Source: Gluconacetobacter tumulicola (lineage in GTDB: Bacteria > Pseudomonadota > Alphaproteobacteria > Acetobacterales > Acetobacteraceae). From it: a DNA stretch of 63,623 bases. The stretch is taken from assembly GCF_014174215.1 (NCBI RefSeq), contig NZ_JABEQL010000021.1:1-63623 (forward strand), read 5' to 3'. Of this stretch, positions 56,005-63,623 are shown one piece after another; the first letter of the stretch is position 1; each line of letters starts with the position of its first letter. The notes beneath the pieces were generated by a model, which saw nothing but the letters and a program-made list of their open reading frames with translations, did not search any database and was not told where the DNA came from. A program made the translations under genes and the position numbers.

Positions 56005-57831
56005 CTATCTGACGGGTGGGCTGAAGGTTCCGGTACTGTAGACGATGCGGCCACCGACCATGGTGAGCAGGACCCGGGTGCCGGCGATCTGCTCGGCCGG
56101 GATGGTGGCGATGTCGCGGTCCAGGATGATGAGGTCGGCGAATTTTCCCGGTTCGAGCGAGCCGGCGACCGGGTCGGAACGAAGCTCATAATTCGCATTG
56201 ATGGTGATGGCGCGCATCACGCTGGCGCGCGACAGGCCCGGTTCCGCGCCGAGTGGCTTGCCGTATTGCGCGCCGGCGGCGGGCGCGTTGGTGCGGGTGA
56301 CGCCGACCTTGAGCGCGAACCATTCGTCGAGCGGGTCGACCGGCCAGTCGCTGCCATAGGTGATGCGGGCGCCGGCCTTCTCGAGCTGCGAGGCGGGTTC
56401 GAGATACGGGGCGCGGTCGGGGCCGATATAGGGCAGTACGCCCTCGGTGGTGTCCGGAGCCTGTTTTTCCCACTGGAAGGACAGGACGGGGGTGGCGTTC
56501 AGCGCGCGGTAGCGGGGCATGTCGGCGGGATCGACCATTTCGTCATGCGCGATCGCCGGACGGAAATCGTTGGCGGGGAGCGCCTTGCGCGTAGCTGCGA
56601 TGGCGTCGAGCGCCAGGCGGACGGCGCCGTCGCCATCGGCATGCATGTGCGGGTCGAAGCCTGCCGTGACGAGGGCCTTCAGCAGTGGGCTGAGGGTTTC
56701 CAGCGGGAAGTAGGGGGCGGGTCCCTTCGACGGGCCGGGTTGCCAGTCCGGATGGTCCTTCGTTCCCTTGTTGACCAGATAAGGGGCGAGCAGAAGTCCG
56801 GTCTGGGATGGGGCGGTGATGACGCCATCCATGAACAGCTTGACGTTGCGTACCGTGATGGAAGGGGCGGGGGTGAGGGGCCCCTGGTCATAGCGGGCGC
56901 GAATGGTGGTCAGGCGCTTGATGTTGCCCGTGATATCCTTGCCCTGCGCGGGCTCGATCACGGGTGCGAAATGGGCGCGGACGGTCAGTTTGCCCTGTTT
57001 TTGCAGGGCGGTGAACGAATCCAGATCTTCGGGCTGGGCCCAGGCGTCGAGAAAGCCGGTGATGCCCTGGGCGCGCATGGCGGCGAGGGCTGCTGATGCT
57101 GCCGCGATATTTTCCTGCGTGGTTGGGTGCGGCAGCACGGTCATGACCAGATCCAGCGCCGTGTCCTCGAGGATACCGGTTGGCTGTCCGTCCGGGCCAT
57201 GGATGATCTGGCCGCCGGTGGGGGCAGGCGTCGCTTTGGTGATGCCGGCGCGCCGGAGGGCGGCGCTGTTGGCCAGCAGTGAATGGCCGAAGGAAGAGAG
57301 GACGATGATGGGACGCGTGCTGTCGATGGAATCGAGCGCGGCTTTCGTCATCCGCAGGCCGGCGGGCTGCATCGCCTCCTGGAACCAGTTGCGGACGACC
57401 AGCCAGCCGGACGCGGTGCGGTAGGCGGGGTTGGCGGCGCAGGCGCGAATGCGGGCGATGAACAGGTCGGCGGTCAGCGGAAGATAGTCCAGCGAACAGC
57501 CGATCAGGTTCTGGCCACCCACCAGCGGATGCATGTGGCCGTCGGTCAGGCCCGGCATGACCATATGGCCCTTGAGGTCGATGGTCTTCGTATGGGCATC
57601 GGCGTGGGCCGGTGCATCGGCGCTGGAGCCGGTCCAGACTACCCTTCCGTCACGGATGGCCAGGGCTTCGGTCGTCCTGTCGTCATGATCGACGGTGCGG
57701 ATGGTGCCGTTGGTCAGCAGGATATCGGCCGGGGGGGGCGGGGCGGCAAGCGTGGTATGGGCCGCGAGGAGAGAGGAGGCGGCAAGAAGGAGCGAGGCGC
57801 GGCGCATGGCAATCCGGACGGCTGTGGACAC
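56005..57831 (-). CDS. exported YtcJ-like amidohydrolase
   Basis: A 608-residue metal-dependent amidohydrolase of the YtcJ/COG1574 group. A signal peptide (RRASLLLAASSLLAAHTTLAA-PPP) precedes MVMPGLTDGHMHPLVGGQNL (metal-binding HxH), HADGDGAVRLALDAIAATRKAL and AHDEMVDPADMPR, and it ends with the family's PGKFADLIILDRD segment. The GTG start at 57831 has CAGGA upstream; an ATG at 57807 is possible. The substrate is unknown; family members hydrolyse amides or formylated compounds. Nothing adjacent suggests a pathway. Confidence 0.88.
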   Translation of the reverse strand: MSTAVRIAMRRASLLLAASSLLAAHTTLAAPPPPADILLTNGTIRTVDHDDRTTEALAIRDGRVVWTGSSADAPAHADAHTKTIDLKGHMVMPGLTDGHMHPLVGGQNLIGCSLDYLPLTADLFIARIRACAANPAYRTASGWLVVRNWFQEAMQPAGLRMTKAALDSIDSTRPIIVLSSFGHSLLANSAALRRAGITKATPAPTGGQIIHGPDGQPTGILEDTALDLVMTVLPHPTTQENIAAASAALAAMRAQGITGFLDAWAQPEDLDSFTALQKQGKLTVRAHFAPVIEPAQGKDITGNIKRLTTIRARYDQGPLTPAPSITVRNVKLFMDGVITAPSQTGLLLAPYLVNKGTKDHPDWQPGPSKGPAPYFPLETLSPLLKALVTAGFDPHMHADGDGAVRLALDAIAATRKALPANDFRPAIAHDEMVDPADMPRYRALNATPVLSFQWEKQAPDTTEGVLPYIGPDRAPYLEPASQLEKAGARITYGSDWPVDPLDEWFALKVGVTRTNAPAAGAQYGKPLGAEPGLSRASVMRAITINANYELRSDPVAGSLEPGKFADLIILDRDIATIPAEQIAGTRVLLTMVGGRIVYSTGTFSPPVR

Positions 57832-57930
57832 GATGTCCTGCCATGAAGATGCGGAGGTTGCGATGTGTCAATGAGAACGACGCCGGGGCACCGCGCGAGG
57901 TTCTCGTGGAGGGGCTGCGGGATTGTGCGT

Positions 57931-58176
57931 CTATCGCTGTCGGCGGAAGGCGACGCGGCGGGACAGGCCCGCCGACATCTGGCGCATCGAGGCGACATAG
58001 CCGGGCCATGACAGGGAGCGATTGCCTGTCCAGCGCTGCCGGTCGGCGCGACGGGCCCGTGGGCTCTGTGTCAGGCATATGCCCTGATGGTGGTCGGCGG
58101 AGGCGGACTGCCTGGTGCCGATCCAGTCACGGACCAGGATATGTCCGATGATGCCGGCTGCGTGTGTCATCGACAT
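57931..58176 (-). CDS. hypothetical small protein
   Basis: An 81-residue open frame beginning MSMTHAAGIIGHILVRDWIG, basic in its second half, with no signal or domain recognised. It is kept because ACAGGAGGACC puts a strong ribosome site directly before the ATG. It overlaps the 3' end of the broken SH3-type gene by 50 bp. Confidence 0.45.
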   Translation of the reverse strand: MSMTHAAGIIGHILVRDWIGTRQSASADHHQGICLTQSPRARRADRQRWTGNRSLSWPGYVASMRQMSAGLSRRVAFRRQR

Positions 58177-59020
58177 GGTCCTCCTGTCCAGGATACCGGG
58201 CGTTGAACCCGGAGAGATCAGCGAAGTTCAGACACAAACCCGAGACTTGTCCGCCATGATGGTCACCGGGGCCCCTGTCATGGCCGCCATGGCCATCATG
58301 CCCACGGTCGCCGCCGGGGGGACCTCCGTGGGGCATGTCGGCATGGGGCATGCCGCCGCCCCGATGATCACCGCCCCTGTTATCGCCACCGCGCGCATTG
58401 CCGGGTCTGCCGCCGGGGAAGCCCCCTCCGCGACGGTCGCCCGGCGGCGGGCCGCCTCGGCCACTCCATCCGGGCCCAGGTCCTCCGGGACCTGCTCCCC
58501 TGGGGCCGTTGCCCGGTCCGCCGTAACCGCTGCCTGGTCCGGGTCTTCCGGGACCGGCGCCCCAGCGTCTGTCAGGACCCCCGCCCGGTCCCCGGCCGCG
58601 GATGTCCTCTCCGCGACCACGGCCACCGCCCCAGCGATCGTAACTGGAGAACCATGGGCGATCGCGATAATGCGCGCCCCAGTAATGACCGAAGGCGAAA
58701 CCGATCAGGGGCAGACCTATCATGGGGCCATATTCGCTCAATGGTCCCGGCGATCCGTCATACAGGATCTGCACCCGGTCGGAGGGGGCCCAGCCGCGAT
58801 AGGGGCCTCCGGCCACGTCGCACCATCCTCAGCCCGGCTGGCATCCGAAAATTTCGATGGGGGCGCCCGGCGGCAATGCCCCGACGATGGGATAGGCCGG
58901 TGATGGGCCGGCGAAAATGTCCGTGCCGCCGACGACCATGCCGGGAGCCGCCAACGCCGGCCCCGCAAGGCCGACACCCGCGAGGAATGCGGACAGGATG
59001 ATCTTTGTCCTTATCGTCAT
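58127..59020 (-). pseudogene. SH3-type exported protein broken by an in-frame TGA
   Basis: One 297-codon frame reads as a signal peptide (MTIRTKIILSAFLAGVGLAGPALA), an SH3b-like domain (TDIFAGPSPAYPIVGALPPGAPIEIFGCQPG), a TGA at 58829-58831 (codon 64), then GWCDVAGGPYRGWAPSDRVQILYDG and a long Gly/Pro/Arg-rich tail. Related SH3 proteins usually read GWxWCDV with Trp exactly where TGA falls, so a single TGG-to-TGA change explains it. The tail ends rich in GHDGHGGHDRG. The break could be a real nonsense mutation or a sequencing error. Confidence 0.75.
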
Positions 59021-59168
59021 CGTCTTTCGGCCCCGCGCGGCGCAACGGGCGCGTCGATACACCCGTGACCATGCATCATGTCCTGCCAGACTGAGCATGT
59101 TTCCCGGAAAAGAAAAGCCCTGCTGCGACGGTCCCGGCGCCGTGTTGTCGGACCGTGCCGTCATTTCC

Positions 59169-59303
59169 TTACCAAGCCTGTCCGAACAGCAGGACGCCCG
59201 CATAGAACATGACAAGAGCGACGATCCCGCCGACCATGACGGTCCAGTAACCGATCGAGCGGGGTGGCGTGGCGGAGATGCCGCGTGTGATGGTATGGGC
59301 CAT
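59169..59303 (-). CDS. 44-residue membrane peptide
   Basis: A short gene encoding 44 residues: a polar start MAHTITRGISATPPRS, then one membrane helix (IGYWTVMVGGIVALVMFYAGVLLFG) and QAW. AAAGGAGG lies 6 bp before the ATG, one of the best ribosome sites in the window, and the stop is TAA. It is too short for most gene finders. It lies 148 bp upstream of the broken SH3-type gene on the same strand. Function unknown. Confidence 0.7.
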   Translation of the reverse strand: MAHTITRGISATPPRSIGYWTVMVGGIVALVMFYAGVLLFGQAW

Positions 59304-59504
59304 GACTGCCTCCTTTTTCGAGGGTCGTTCTTACCCGTCTGCCCGTTGCTGGACGTGGGATGTGTCATCGCGAGAACAAGGCGTGTCGCATGATCACATC
59401 CCCACGATCCACCCGAGGGATGATCCCGATAGGGGATTTGCTTGTCCGGTGCCGGGCAACGCTGGCATGCTGGCGGCCTTCCGCTGCGATAAGGATGTTT
59501 TCAC

Positions 59505-59699
59505 ATGCGCTTGCACCTGTTTCTTTCGAGCCTGGTCGTCGTCACCCTGATCGGCGTGTCGGCTCCGGTTTCCGCCGCCGCGCCGTGTCGGGATGCCAAG
59601 GGCAAGTTTACGACCTGTCCCAAGCCGAAGCCCGCCAAATGCCGTGACGAAAAAGGGCGTTACGCCAAATGCCCGGCCCAGGGCGCCGGCCCGGGCTGA
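59505..59699 (+). CDS. small secreted Cys/Lys-rich repeat protein
   Basis: A 64-residue secreted protein. The signal peptide (MRLHLFLSSLVVVTLIGVSAPVSAAA) is followed by two imperfect repeats, CRDAKGKFTTCPK and CRDEKGRYAKCPA, each with two Cys. AAGGA lies 9 bp before the ATG. No firm function is known; the cysteine spacing suggests disulfides or metal binding. Confidence 0.75.
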   Translation: MRLHLFLSSLVVVTLIGVSAPVSAAAPCRDAKGKFTTCPKPKPAKCRDEKGRYAKCPAQGAGPG

Positions 59700-60512
59700 C
59701 TGGGCGGGGTGTCGTTTCCGATTTTGCCCGGCATCGCCGCTTCCGCCAGGGTGACCAGTCTGGGGCGGGATCTTCCTGTCGGCCAACCTTTCCCGCATTT
59801 TCTTGAGACTCTGCCTTTCGGCATGTGATCGGTTCGGCGGGCAACGCGGTGTTCACTGACGGGATCGTTGCCGCCTGTCCGGGGTGAGGTCGGTCATTTC
59901 AGGTGAAAGCGCGCGGTGGTCGGCTTACGGGGGCCGTCGTCGGGACAATGCCATGGAACTGTTTTTTGGTGTGTCTTTTTAAGACTGTAGGGGAAAATAA
60001 GACTATACTAGATTGTTTTGGTTTTGTTACTATACGATCGGGGTTGCGAGTAGACATATTTTGACACAATGAATGTGTGTTGGTGTCCGGATGGTTTCGG
60101 GTTTTTGGGCGTGCGCGACCTCGCACCGGGCTGCCAATTCCTGACCGGCAGGAGGGCCGTAGAATGTTGGACCCTCTCCATGGGACAGGAAGCGAACATT
60201 GGAACCGGCGTCATGAGTGCAGTTCTGCAACAATATGATAAAATGAGCGGCTCCGAATCTCCATGTCCGCTCGGCGGCCTGTACGCCAAAGTGACTTAGG
60301 GTGTATTGAGTTATATCATGTTACATTTTTACTTGCTGAATGGCAGGTATGTGTAGAAAGTGTGCGGATATGACCTGTCGAACATTGCGGACGGCCAGCG
60401 GTATGGAATAAGAAAAATCCAGATATCGGGTCAGGTGGGCTGACCGTCGCTATCGTCTCCAAGCAGTCCTGAATGTCCTGCGTGAGGTGATTGCAGGGTG
60501 GAGAATTGATTC
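59700..60512. other. gene-poor intergenic region
   Basis: About 810 bp without a convincing gene. The part from 59950 to 60060 and the part near 60300-60340 are clearly more AT-rich than the rest of the window and probably hold the promoter of the c-di-GMP gene. A 76-codon frame at 60069-60299 and a 28-codon one at 60213 lack family resemblance or good ribosome sites. Confidence 0.5.
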
Positions 60513-63095
60513 ATGAGGGAGCCGGCGTTGCACAATGGGCCGTCATCTCTTTCGTCGGTTCTGAATGCGCTGGCCGACGGCGTGATCATGGTCGATGACA
60601 GAGGCATGGTGGTTTTCGCCAACGACGCGTCCGTGGCGATGTGCGGCGGAGGGGCTGATTCGTGGGTGGGGCGGCCGGTGCGCGACATGGTGCCTGCGCT
60701 GGACCTGATATCTGGTCCGGTACCCCATGAAGTGCCTCTCTTCCGGCCCGGCTGCCCGGTTCGTTGGCTGGAAGCGGTCGTCGCGCGTGGCGACGCATCT
60801 GACGGTGCGGCATGGATCGTCACGCTGCGTGATGTGAGCGTGGAGGTCGGTCGGCGTGAGGCCGGGGAACTCTGTTCCACCGTCGTCAATCGGACCGACC
60901 GGGGTGTGATGGTCCTCGATGGGCTGGACCGGATCACCTACGTCAATCCGGCCTTCAAGCACCTGCTGGGCTATCGTCCGGAAGACGTGCTGCTGCGGGA
61001 TGTCTCGGTCGTCCTGTCGGCGGAAGAGGCCGACATACCGGTCCTGCGCGAGTTCCGGTACAATCTGCGGAACCGAAAGGCATTCGAGATCGACCTGCGG
61101 GCGCGGTCGCGCGGGGGACGCGAAATCTGGCTGAGCACGGCCGTGAGCCCGGTACGTGATGATGGCGCGGCGGATGGCGATGTCATCGTCCTTCTGGCCG
61201 ACAAGACCCGGGCGATGGAATTGCAGAGCCTGCGGCAGGACGTGACGACGGCCCTGAGCAGCGCGACGGACTTCAATGACGTCATGGCGCTGATCTGCAA
61301 GAGGGTCGAGGCGATTTTGCCGGATGTCCTGATGTCGGTCCTGCTGGTGACGGAAGAGGGCACGGCCTGGATGGCGGGCCGGGGCGCGATGCCGGAATCG
61401 TTTGCATCGGGTTTTGATGGAATGAGCGTCGGCCCGATGGTGGGGACCTGCGGGGCGGCGATCTATTCGGGCCATGAGGTCTTGGCCCCCGATATCGAGA
61501 CCGATCCGCGCTGGACGCCTGCATTGCGCGACAAGGTGCGCCCGCTGGGGATATGCGCCAACTGGTCGATACCGGTGCGCCTGCGTGACGGCACCGTGGC
61601 TGGGGCGCTGGCCTTGTATTTTTTCGACCGGCGGGAGCCGACGCTGTGGCATCGCCGGGTTGTGGAGGCCTGCATCCATTTCTGCACGCTTGCGGTCGAG
61701 CAGGAGCGCGCGCGGGTGCGAATCGCGCAGCTGGCGCATTACGACGCGGTGACCGGTCTGCCCAACCGGACGTGGCTTCGCGAGCATCTCGCAAGTCTGC
61801 AGGACAGGCCGGGCTGGTGCGGCCTGACGCTGATCGCGATTGACCTCGATCAGTTCAGGACGATTCGTGACGGGCTGGGTGGCGCGGGGGCAGACGAACT
61901 GCTGGAGACGGTCGCCCAGCGGCTGAAACGCGCGGTGGGGCAGGACGGTATCCTGACCCGTACCGGCGAAGACGAGTTTTCAATCGTGACCGGGTGTGGC
62001 CGCACCCCGATGGGGCCGGGCTGTTGCGTGGACCGGGACGGGTTCATCGCGGTCGATCATGCGTCAGTGGTTGCGGGTGCCATCCTGCGTGGCATGGCGC
62101 TTCCGTTTGTCATCAACGGCTTGCCGGTTACGTCGGGCGTCAGCATCGGCATCTGTGCCGGCGGTGAAAAAGGCGGCACCGTCGATACGTTGCTGCGTAA
62201 TACCCGGATTGCGGTTTCCCGCGCGCGGGATGCGGGTGGGAACTGCTACCGCTTCTTCAGTCCGGCGATGAACCAGCGGGCCCATGACCGCGTCATTCTG
62301 GGTAGTGCGCTGAGGACCGCGCTGGCGTCCGATCGGCTGCGGCTGGTGTACCAGCCCCAGGTTTCGCCGCATACGGGTGCCATCCATGGGGTGGAGGCGC
62401 TGGCGCGCTGGCATGACCCGGTGCGCGGCGATATCTCGCCGGTGCGCTTTATCCCGCTGGCCGAGGAAACCGGCCTTATCCAGGCGCTGGGGGAATGGGC
62501 GCTCCGCCAAGCCTGCCGCCAGATGGCACGCTGGATGGTGGAAGGGATCGGGATTCCGTCGGTGTCGGTCAATCTGTCCGCGCGGCATTTCCGGGAGCCC
62601 GGCCTGCCGTCGATGATTGCGGCCATCCTGCAGGAGACCGGCATTCCGGCCAACCGCCTGATGGTGGAAATGACCGAGAGCACGATGATCGCCGATCTGG
62701 ACAGCACGATCCAGGCGGCGCGTGCCATCCGGACCCTGGGGGTCGGCCTGTCGATGGACGATTTCGGCACCGGTTTTTCCACGCTGGCCAATCTCGTCAA
62801 CCTGCCGCTGAATGAAGTGAAGATCGATCGCAGCTTCGTGGACGGATTGAATCGGGTCGATGAGAGCCGTCTGATCGTGAACGCCGTCCTTGGTATCGGC
62901 CGCAATCTGGGTATGTCGATCGTGGCCGAGGGGGTCGAGACGAAGCAGCAGCTTGAGCTTCTGGACGAGCTGGGATGCCCGGTGGTGCAGGGATTCCTGA
63001 TTTCCCATCCGCTGGAGGTCGAGCATCTGCCGGGTTGGGTGCGTACGTGGCAGCAATCCTATCCGGCCTCGCTGGCGCGGCTGCCCGCGGCGTAG
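60513..63095 (+). CDS. PAS-GAF-GGDEF-EAL c-di-GMP phosphodiesterase
   Basis: An 860-residue cytosolic signalling protein. Order: a PAS domain (about 12-110), a second PAS (VVNRTDRGVMVLDGLDRITYVNPAFKHLLGYRPEDVL, about 125-235), a GAF domain (about 250-400), a GGDEF domain (about 405-580) and an EAL domain (about 595-850). The GGDEF signature is GEDEF (about 484) with no upstream RxxD site, so cyclase activity is doubtful. The EAL catalytic set is complete: VEALARW, NLSARHF, TEST, DDFGTGFS, KIDRSF and EGVET, so it should hydrolyse c-di-GMP. Similar proteins set cellulose synthesis in acetic acid bacteria. Confidence 0.93.
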   Translation: MREPALHNGPSSLSSVLNALADGVIMVDDRGMVVFANDASVAMCGGGADSWVGRPVRDMVPALDLISGPVPHEVPLFRPGCPVRWLEAVVARGDASDGAAWIVTLRDVSVEVGRREAGELCSTVVNRTDRGVMVLDGLDRITYVNPAFKHLLGYRPEDVLLRDVSVVLSAEEADIPVLREFRYNLRNRKAFEIDLRARSRGGREIWLSTAVSPVRDDGAADGDVIVLLADKTRAMELQSLRQDVTTALSSATDFNDVMALICKRVEAILPDVLMSVLLVTEEGTAWMAGRGAMPESFASGFDGMSVGPMVGTCGAAIYSGHEVLAPDIETDPRWTPALRDKVRPLGICANWSIPVRLRDGTVAGALALYFFDRREPTLWHRRVVEACIHFCTLAVEQERARVRIAQLAHYDAVTGLPNRTWLREHLASLQDRPGWCGLTLIAIDLDQFRTIRDGLGGAGADELLETVAQRLKRAVGQDGILTRTGEDEFSIVTGCGRTPMGPGCCVDRDGFIAVDHASVVAGAILRGMALPFVINGLPVTSGVSIGICAGGEKGGTVDTLLRNTRIAVSRARDAGGNCYRFFSPAMNQRAHDRVILGSALRTALASDRLRLVYQPQVSPHTGAIHGVEALARWHDPVRGDISPVRFIPLAEETGLIQALGEWALRQACRQMARWMVEGIGIPSVSVNLSARHFREPGLPSMIAAILQETGIPANRLMVEMTESTMIADLDSTIQAARAIRTLGVGLSMDDFGTGFSTLANLVNLPLNEVKIDRSFVDGLNRVDESRLIVNAVLGIGRNLGMSIVAEGVETKQQLELLDELGCPVVQGFLISHPLEVEHLPGWVRTWQQSYPASLARLPAA

Positions 63096-63336
63096 CCAGG
63101 TTGCATGGCCGGGGGCGACGTGCATCCGCTTCGGTCGCCGGCGGGGTGAGTTCGCACGCCGGGCGCCAGCTTCGTACGAACATGACGGGCCGTGACTGCC
63201 GGATTGCCGCGCGTTGTTTCCTGCGATCCTGATGGCATTGTACGGCGGGGCGAAAAGGCGCCGCACGGGTGATGTTCGCCGCGTTTCTGCTCTCCACCGA
63301 TATTTCTGAAGTATCCTCTCATCGAGAGGGTGCGGG

Positions 63337-63354
63337 ATGTCATAAAAACTTAAT
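63337..63354 (+). promoter_or_regulatory. possible Pho box before pstC
   Basis: ATGTCAT-AAAA-ACTTAAT has six of seven bases of the CTGTCAT half-site, the exact 4-bp spacer and a degenerate second half, 86 bp or more upstream of the pstC-like gene. It fits PhoB control. Confidence 0.4.
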
Positions 63355-63439
63355 TGCCCTTCCGATCCTGTTCGATTGAAGCCCGAGGGGGCGAAATGTA
63401 TTGGAGGAACGGATTAAGGACGGCATCGGGAATAAATGG

Positions 63440-63623
63440 ATGCAGCGGATGCCGCGATCCCGGGACATGGTTCCGGTGAGACAAACCACAAACACGGAAA
63501 TCGGTGACCGCCTGTTCGCGGGGCTGGTGCGTCTGTCGGGTTGGCTGATCCTTGGCCTGCTGGGTGGGTTGATCGCGGTTCTGGCGTGGGGCGGGCTTTC
63601 GGCGTGGTCGGCGTTTGGTCCTG
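63440..63623 (+). CDS. pstC: phosphate ABC transporter permease PstC, N-terminal part
   Basis: An open frame that runs off the window end. The readable sequence has EIGDRLFAGLVRLSGWLILGLLGGLIAVLAWGGLSAWSAFGP, the usual PstC start (short polar tail, DRLF, first membrane helix, then FG). Possible starts in frame are ATG at 63440, 63449 and 63467 and GTG at 63476; no ribosome site decides. Only about 60 residues are present, so the call rests on this segment and the Pho-box-like site upstream. Confidence 0.65.
   Translation, partial: MQRMPRSRDMVPVRQTTNTEIGDRLFAGLVRLSGWLILGLLGGLIAVLAWGGLSAWSAFGP

Noticed and set aside
58829-58831. Selenocysteine read-through of the TGA in the SH3-type gene
   Set aside because: No SECIS-like hairpin was noticed after it, and the family has Trp rather than Cys at that place; nonsense mutation or error is simpler.
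60069-60299. A 76-codon frame in the intergenic region
   Set aside because: No clear ribosome site, no signal or domain, and composition typical of non-coding DNA.

Overview
The window is a GC-rich, gene-dense piece of an alphaproteobacterial chromosome. An acetic-acid-bacterium-like member of the Acetobacteraceae fits best, judging by codon use, the alphaproteobacterial type of most families, a PAS-GAF-GGDEF-EAL protein and a PlcP/Agt-type lipid-remodelling pair; the genus is not resolved. No rRNA, tRNA, CRISPR array, transposase or phage gene was seen. The window ends inside a gene that looks like pstC.

Layout. (1) 0.2-1.2 kb: a SCO-type copper chaperone and a small lipoprotein. (2) 1.2-17.6 kb: a complete fatty-acid degradation block. 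fadL-fadD and ETF-QO/etfB/etfA are on the minus strand. Thiolase, a FadN-like dehydrogenase/hydratase, an acyl-CoA dehydrogenase and a thioesterase are on the plus strand. A TetR regulator and a nitronate-monooxygenase-like gene follow. Related 14-bp palindromes (best copy CTAACAAATGTTAG) lie before fadL, in the ETF-QO/thiolase intergenic region and before the nitronate monooxygenase, which suggests one regulon run by the TetR protein. (3) 17.6-21 kb: photolyase, an ornithine-cyclodeaminase-family enzyme and an adenosine/adenine deaminase. (4) 21.2-30.3 kb: a sulfur-scavenging-type locus with three acyl-CoA-dehydrogenase-fold flavoenzymes (SfnC/SfnB-like), a sulfonate-type ABC importer and a TonB-dependent receptor. 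(5) 30.4-36.7 kb: a slipin, the feoA-feoB iron importer with a cysteine-rich partner, a DUF1134/EipA-like exported protein, an Nramp transporter and a CobC-like phosphatase. (6) 36.8-41.9 kb: a cobalamin riboswitch ahead of btuB-btuF-btuC-btuD.

(7) 42.0-53.6 kb: a tightly overlapped twelve-gene operon for alternative complex III (actABCDEF), a small membrane protein, a SCO chaperone and a caa3-type cytochrome oxidase (coxBACD). It would oxidise quinol and pass electrons through cytochrome c to oxygen, bypassing bc1. (8) 53.6-56 kb: a PlcP-like metallophosphoesterase and an Agt-like glycosyltransferase, a pair known in other alphaproteobacteria for replacing phospholipids with glycolipids when phosphate is short. 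A pstC-like gene with a possible Pho box at the window end fits that theme. (9) 56-59.7 kb: an exported amidohydrolase and several small genes, including an SH3-type gene broken by one in-frame TGA and an unlisted 44-residue membrane peptide. (10) 60.5-63.1 kb: a c-di-GMP signalling protein with an intact EAL domain.

Functions are assigned by recognising families and motifs in the translations. No database search was run, and operators and regulatory sites are inferences from sequence symmetry and position.
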